Positions 6,373 through 8,926 of a stretch of 8,926 bases of DNA are shown here, one piece after another (the stretch's first letter is position 1; every line of letters starts with the position of its first letter). Source of the stretch: an uncultured Sutterella sp. (lineage in GTDB: Bacteria; Pseudomonadota; Gammaproteobacteria; Burkholderiales; Burkholderiaceae_F); assembly GCA_900552545.1 (NCBI GenBank), contig USAL01000071.1, positions 1 to 8,926 of the forward strand, given 5' to 3'. The notes below the pieces were generated by a model. It saw only the letters and a program-made list of their open reading frames with translations, searched no databases and was not told where the DNA came from. Both the position numbers and the translations under genes were made by a program.

Positions 6373-7878
6373 CTACTTGTCCTTATCGAGCGCCGAGACG
6401 CGCTCGCGCAGCTCGCGAAGCTTGGCGTCGATCTCGCTCATGGCGTAGAAGTCGGCGTCGTTGGCCTTCTGCGCGAGGTCAAATTGATAAAGGGCCGCGC
6501 GCGGGTTGTTCATGAGCTCGTACATGTAGCCCGTCGCTGAGAAACTTAACGACTTCTGCCCGAGCGCCTCGTAGCTGCGCGCGAGATAGGCGTAGTAGTC
6601 GGGGTCGCTGCGCGTGATCGCCTTTTGGTTTCGCACGAACTTCACGACCGCCGCATCGTCGCCCGCCTGATGCAAAAGTTCGGCGTAGTTCGTTGCGGCT
6701 AGCCCCGAGTAAGGGTACTTCTGCGCCGTGCTGCGGGCTAGTTCCAGCGCCTTTTTCTTCTCCGGCGCGGTCTTGGCGTTGGCAAAGACGAGTTCGCTTG
6801 CCAACTTGTCGATTACGACGTCGGAGACGCCCGCGAGGTTCTTGGCAAGCTCGACTTCGGAGAGGGCGTCCTTCAAGCGGTTCATCTTCTGGTAGGCCAC
6901 GGCCTTGCCGTAGTGAATTGCCGCCTCGCGCTCGCGATCGGGCTTTTCCTTGAGCGCCTGATCAAAGCTTTTGACGGCCTTCGACCACCCGTCGAAATTC
7001 GTTTCCTGCAGCACGCGCATGCGCGACTGGATGAGCTTGAAGTCGAGGCTGTCGTCGTACTTCACCTTGGGAAGCGTCCGCGTGCGGTTTTGCATGTCGC
7101 TGATGCGCTCGCCCGTAAGGGGGTGCGTCGAGAGATACGCGGTGCTTGCCGTTTCGTACCAGCGGTTGTTCTTCTGAAGCCGCCCGAAGAAGTCCTCCAT
7201 CCCGTGCGGATCAAAGCCCGCCTTCTCAAGGCTCACGAGGCCCACGCGGTCGGCCTCGCGTTCGGCGTCGCGCGAGTAGCCAAGCTGCTTTTGAATCATC
7301 GCGGCCTGCGTGCCCATCACGATGCCCATGGCAGCGTCGCCCCCGGAGCTGCCGCCCGCGCGGGCGGCGAGAAGCGCAAGAAGAATCGACCCCAGGGTCA
7401 TCGCGAGCGACCCTTCGCCCTGCTGGAGCATGCGCGCGATGTGGCGCTGCGTGACGTGGCCGATTTCGTGGCCGATGACGCCCGCAAGCTCGCTTTCGGT
7501 CTGCGCGGCGACGATGAGGCCCGAGTGCACGGCCACAAAGCCTCCGGGCAGCGCAAAGGCGTTGAGCGTCTTGTTGCGGATCGGGAAAAAGAAGAAGTCG
7601 TAGGGCGAGGGGTCGCCTGCGGCCACGAGCCGATAGCCCAGACGGTTCAGATAGTCCGTCGTCTCGGGGTCGGACATGAAGGAGGCGTCGCCGCGCACGC
7701 GGCGCATGAGCTGCTCGCCCAACTGCCGCTCGTCCATCGTGGTGAGGTCGGCGCCCGCGACCGTGCCGAGGCTCGGCAGGTTGTACTGCCCGACGCCCGT
7801 GCCGGCGGCAAACGCGGCGGGAGCAGGGGTGAGGCCGACGGCAAGGCCGACGGCAAGCGCAATCAGGCGTTGGTACAT
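6373..7878 (-). CDS. bepA: BepA-like M48 family periplasmic zinc metalloprotease with TPR tail
   Basis: Probable outer-membrane quality-control protease and chaperone, by analogy with E. coli BepA, which aids LptD assembly and degrades stalled barrel proteins. The 501-residue product starts with a Sec signal peptide: Arg4, then a hydrophobic core LIALAVGLAVGL, with likely cleavage after AAFA (about residue 24). The zinc site is HEIGH at 137-141, with the third ligand Glu in EREAD at 206-210. STHP places a histidine at 252, matching the His-switch of BepA. A glycine- and alanine-rich stretch follows the active-site helix (about 160-190). The C-terminal half, from about 300, is helical and TPR-like. 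Length is close to BepA (about 490). I chose ATG 7876-7878 because it puts the signal peptide at the N-terminus; an open extension to a TTG at 7941 adds 21 residues that would bury it. The gene is divergent from moaC. Confidence 0.9.
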   Translation of the reverse strand: MYQRLIALAVGLAVGLTPAPAAFAAGTGVGQYNLPSLGTVAGADLTTMDERQLGEQLMRRVRGDASFMSDPETTDYLNRLGYRLVAAGDPSPYDFFFFPIRNKTLNAFALPGGFVAVHSGLIVAAQTESELAGVIGHEIGHVTQRHIARMLQQGEGSLAMTLGSILLALLAARAGGSSGGDAAMGIVMGTQAAMIQKQLGYSRDAEREADRVGLVSLEKAGFDPHGMEDFFGRLQKNNRWYETASTAYLSTHPLTGERISDMQNRTRTLPKVKYDDSLDFKLIQSRMRVLQETNFDGWSKAVKSFDQALKEKPDREREAAIHYGKAVAYQKMNRLKDALSEVELAKNLAGVSDVVIDKLASELVFANAKTAPEKKKALELARSTAQKYPYSGLAATNYAELLHQAGDDAAVVKFVRNQKAITRSDPDYYAYLARSYEALGQKSLSFSATGYMYELMNNPRAALYQFDLAQKANDADFYAMSEIDAKLRELRERVSALDKDK

Positions 7879-7944
7879 GCGTTGAATACGGGCGGTGCGG
7901 ACGGTGGCAAAACGAAATCCGAAAAAGCAGCCGTGGGGCAAAAC

Positions 7945-7975
7945 GAAGCCGCAGGGAAGCCGCAGAAAGCCGCGG
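7945..7975. repeat. Three tandem ~10-bp direct repeats
   Basis: GAAGCCGCAG at 7945-7954 and again at 7956-7965, then AAAGCCGCGG at 7966-7975. They sit 67-97 bases upstream of the chosen protease start, probably in its leader. They could be a binding-site array or simple slippage; no function can be assigned. Confidence 0.5.
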
Positions 7976-8112
7976 CAGGCGTTCCGGTTGAGGAAGCCTG
8001 GGGTGCTTTCTCGCTATCATACCGAGCTCGACAGCCGCGCAATGTGGCAAAAGTCGCAAAAAGGTAAACGGATATGTTGCGCTCTTTCCTTTGCGGGACC
8101 GGCGCATCGATT

Positions 8113-8116
8113 GAGG
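8113..8116 (+). promoter_or_regulatory. Ribosome binding site of moaC
   Basis: GAGG seven bases before the ATG at 8124; it supports that start. Confidence 0.7.
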
Positions 8117-8123
8117 CAGTTTT

Positions 8124-8654
8124 ATGACACAGGCAAACGAGCTCACGCATTTTGATGCACAGGGTAACGCCCATATGGTCGACGTCGGCGCCAAGAGCGA
8201 GACGCACCGCACGGCGGTTGCGCAGGGGCGCATCCGCATGAAGCCCGAAACCTTTGCGCTCATTGCCGAGGGCCGCGCCAAGAAGGGCGACGTGATCGGC
8301 GTGGCGCGCGTGGCGGCGATCATGGCTAGCAAGAAGACTTCCGAACTGATTCCGCTGTGCCACCCGATTGCGTTGACGCACGTGGCCGTGGACTTTGAGC
8401 TCGATGAGGCCGCTCACGCCGTCATCTGCCGCGCAACGTGCGAAACGCGCGGCCAGACGGGGGTCGAGATGGAGGCGCTTACCGCCGTTCAGGTCGGGCT
8501 TCTCACGGTCTACGACATGTGCAAGGCCGTCGACCGCTTCATGGTGATGGAAGACGTGCGGCTTCTCGAAAAGATGGGCGGCAAGTCCGGCCACTGGGTG
8601 GCTGCCGACCTTGCAAAGAGCCGCGCTGAAGAAAACAGCGGGAACCCCGTATGA
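8124..8654 (+). CDS. moaC: Cyclic pyranopterin monophosphate synthase MoaC
   Basis: Second enzyme of molybdenum cofactor synthesis: it converts the GTP-derived product of MoaA (3',8-cyclo-7,8-dihydro-GTP) into cyclic pyranopterin monophosphate in the cytosol. The 176-residue protein is full length for the family (about 160). Residues 54-63 read KGDVIGVARV, with Lys54 at the place of E. coli Lys51. LIPLCHP is at 75-81, TGVEMEALTA at 112-121, and YDMCKAVD at 130-137 with Asp131 and Lys134 matching the catalytic E. coli Asp128 and Lys131. GGKSG follows near the end. No other moa or moe gene is in the window. Its stop codon overlaps the start of the next gene (ATGA at 8651-8654), so the two are probably translationally coupled. 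Confidence 0.97.
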   Translation: MTQANELTHFDAQGNAHMVDVGAKSETHRTAVAQGRIRMKPETFALIAEGRAKKGDVIGVARVAAIMASKKTSELIPLCHPIALTHVAVDFELDEAAHAVICRATCETRGQTGVEMEALTAVQVGLLTVYDMCKAVDRFMVMEDVRLLEKMGGKSGHWVAADLAKSRAEENSGNPV

Positions 8655-8926
8655 GTTTTGAAAAAGCAAAGGCGGCCCTTGAATCTCAGGGATTGGCCGA
8701 GCGCATCCGTGTCCTTACCGAGAGCTCGGCCACGGTTGAGCTTGCGGCCGCGGCGCTGGGCGTTGAAGCCGCACGCATTGCCAAGACCCTTGCCTTCAAA
8801 ACGAAGGAGGGCGGCGCCTTTCTCGTTGTTGCCGCTGGCGACGCGCGCATCGACGGCGGCAAGTTCAAGAAGGCCTTCGGCGTCAAGCCCAAGATGCTTT
8901 CCTTTGACGAGGTTGAGCCCTTGACC
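8651..8926 (+). CDS. YbaK/EbsC family aminoacyl-tRNA deacylase-like protein (5' part, cut by right edge)
   Basis: The first 92 residues are visible and the frame continues past the edge. The family includes YbaK and ProX-type enzymes that hydrolyse mischarged tRNAs such as Cys-tRNA(Pro) in trans, and the editing domain of prolyl-tRNA synthetase. The visible features are the AAAALGVEAARIAKTLAFK segment at 32-50, whose Lys45 is at the place of the conserved family lysine, a hydrophobic strand FLVVAAGD at 57-64, and GDARIDGGKFKKAFG at 63-77. The wording is closer to stand-alone EbsC-like proteins than to ProRS inserts. Substrate specificity cannot be told from this part. The ATG at 8651 overlaps the moaC stop by four bases, so it depends on moaC transcription and perhaps on its translation; no strong Shine-Dalgarno of its own is visible. 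Confidence 0.88.
   Translation, partial: MSFEKAKAALESQGLAERIRVLTESSATVELAAAALGVEAARIAKTLAFKTKEGGAFLVVAAGDARIDGGKFKKAFGVKPKMLSFDEVEPLT

Larger units (their letters stand above)
7879..8123. promoter_or_regulatory. Divergent promoter region bepA-like / moaC
   Basis: 245 bp that must drive both genes. On the minus strand TATGAT (8021 down to 8016) is a fair -10 with TTGCGC 15 bases upstream, a short spacer, so the assignment is weak. On the plus strand no convincing pair was found. A run of three short direct repeats lies at 7945-7975. Confidence 0.35.

Noticed and set aside
6913..8067. 384-codon plus-strand open frame over the protease gene
   Set aside because: Antisense shadow without motifs; it would also run through the divergent promoter region.
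7226..8332. 368-codon minus-strand open frame across the protease, the intergenic region and moaC
   Set aside because: It crosses two genes and their shared promoter region out of frame, and the translation is low-complexity Arg/Ala/Pro.

Overview
The window is GC-rich, tightly packed bacterial chromosome. The housekeeping genes look betaproteobacterial, most likely a gut member of the Burkholderiales such as the Sutterellaceae. That placement rests on the style of the proteins (a type 2 ferredoxin-NADP reductase, a BepA-like M48 protease with TPR tail, and nadK directly upstream of recN) and was not tested by a search.

Layout from left to right. Positions 1-2494 (minus strand) hold one uninterrupted reading frame that runs off the left edge. 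Its first ~320 codons are a normal RecN N-terminal half. The rest is a piece of a Firmicutes-type surface protein: InlB/Listeria-Bacteroides B-repeats followed by atrophied bacterial Ig-like domains. The switch falls in the LYAHW motif near 1526-1546. nadK (2615-3565, minus) lies 120 bp upstream of recN. A 438-bp gap separates it from a divergent ADP-ribosylglycohydrolase gene (4004-4822, plus). That gene converges on a ferredoxin-NADP reductase-like flavoprotein gene (4965-6047, minus), with a strong minus-strand terminator between them. After a 325-bp gap comes a BepA-like periplasmic metalloprotease (6373-7878, minus). It is divergent from moaC (8124-8654, plus), which overlaps by 4 bases the start of a YbaK/EbsC-family tRNA-deacylase-like gene that runs off the right edge.

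The genes do not form one pathway. They cover DNA repair, NADP supply, reversal of ADP-ribosylation, electron transfer from NADPH, outer-membrane quality control, molybdenum cofactor synthesis and probable tRNA proofreading. NadK makes the NADP that the reductase uses, but they are not in one operon. The most remarkable item is the RecN-surface protein chimera. A cross-species assembly join at a shared short motif is the likeliest cause, but a real in-frame fusion cannot be excluded from the sequence alone. I saw no RNA genes, insertion sequences, CRISPR arrays or phage genes.
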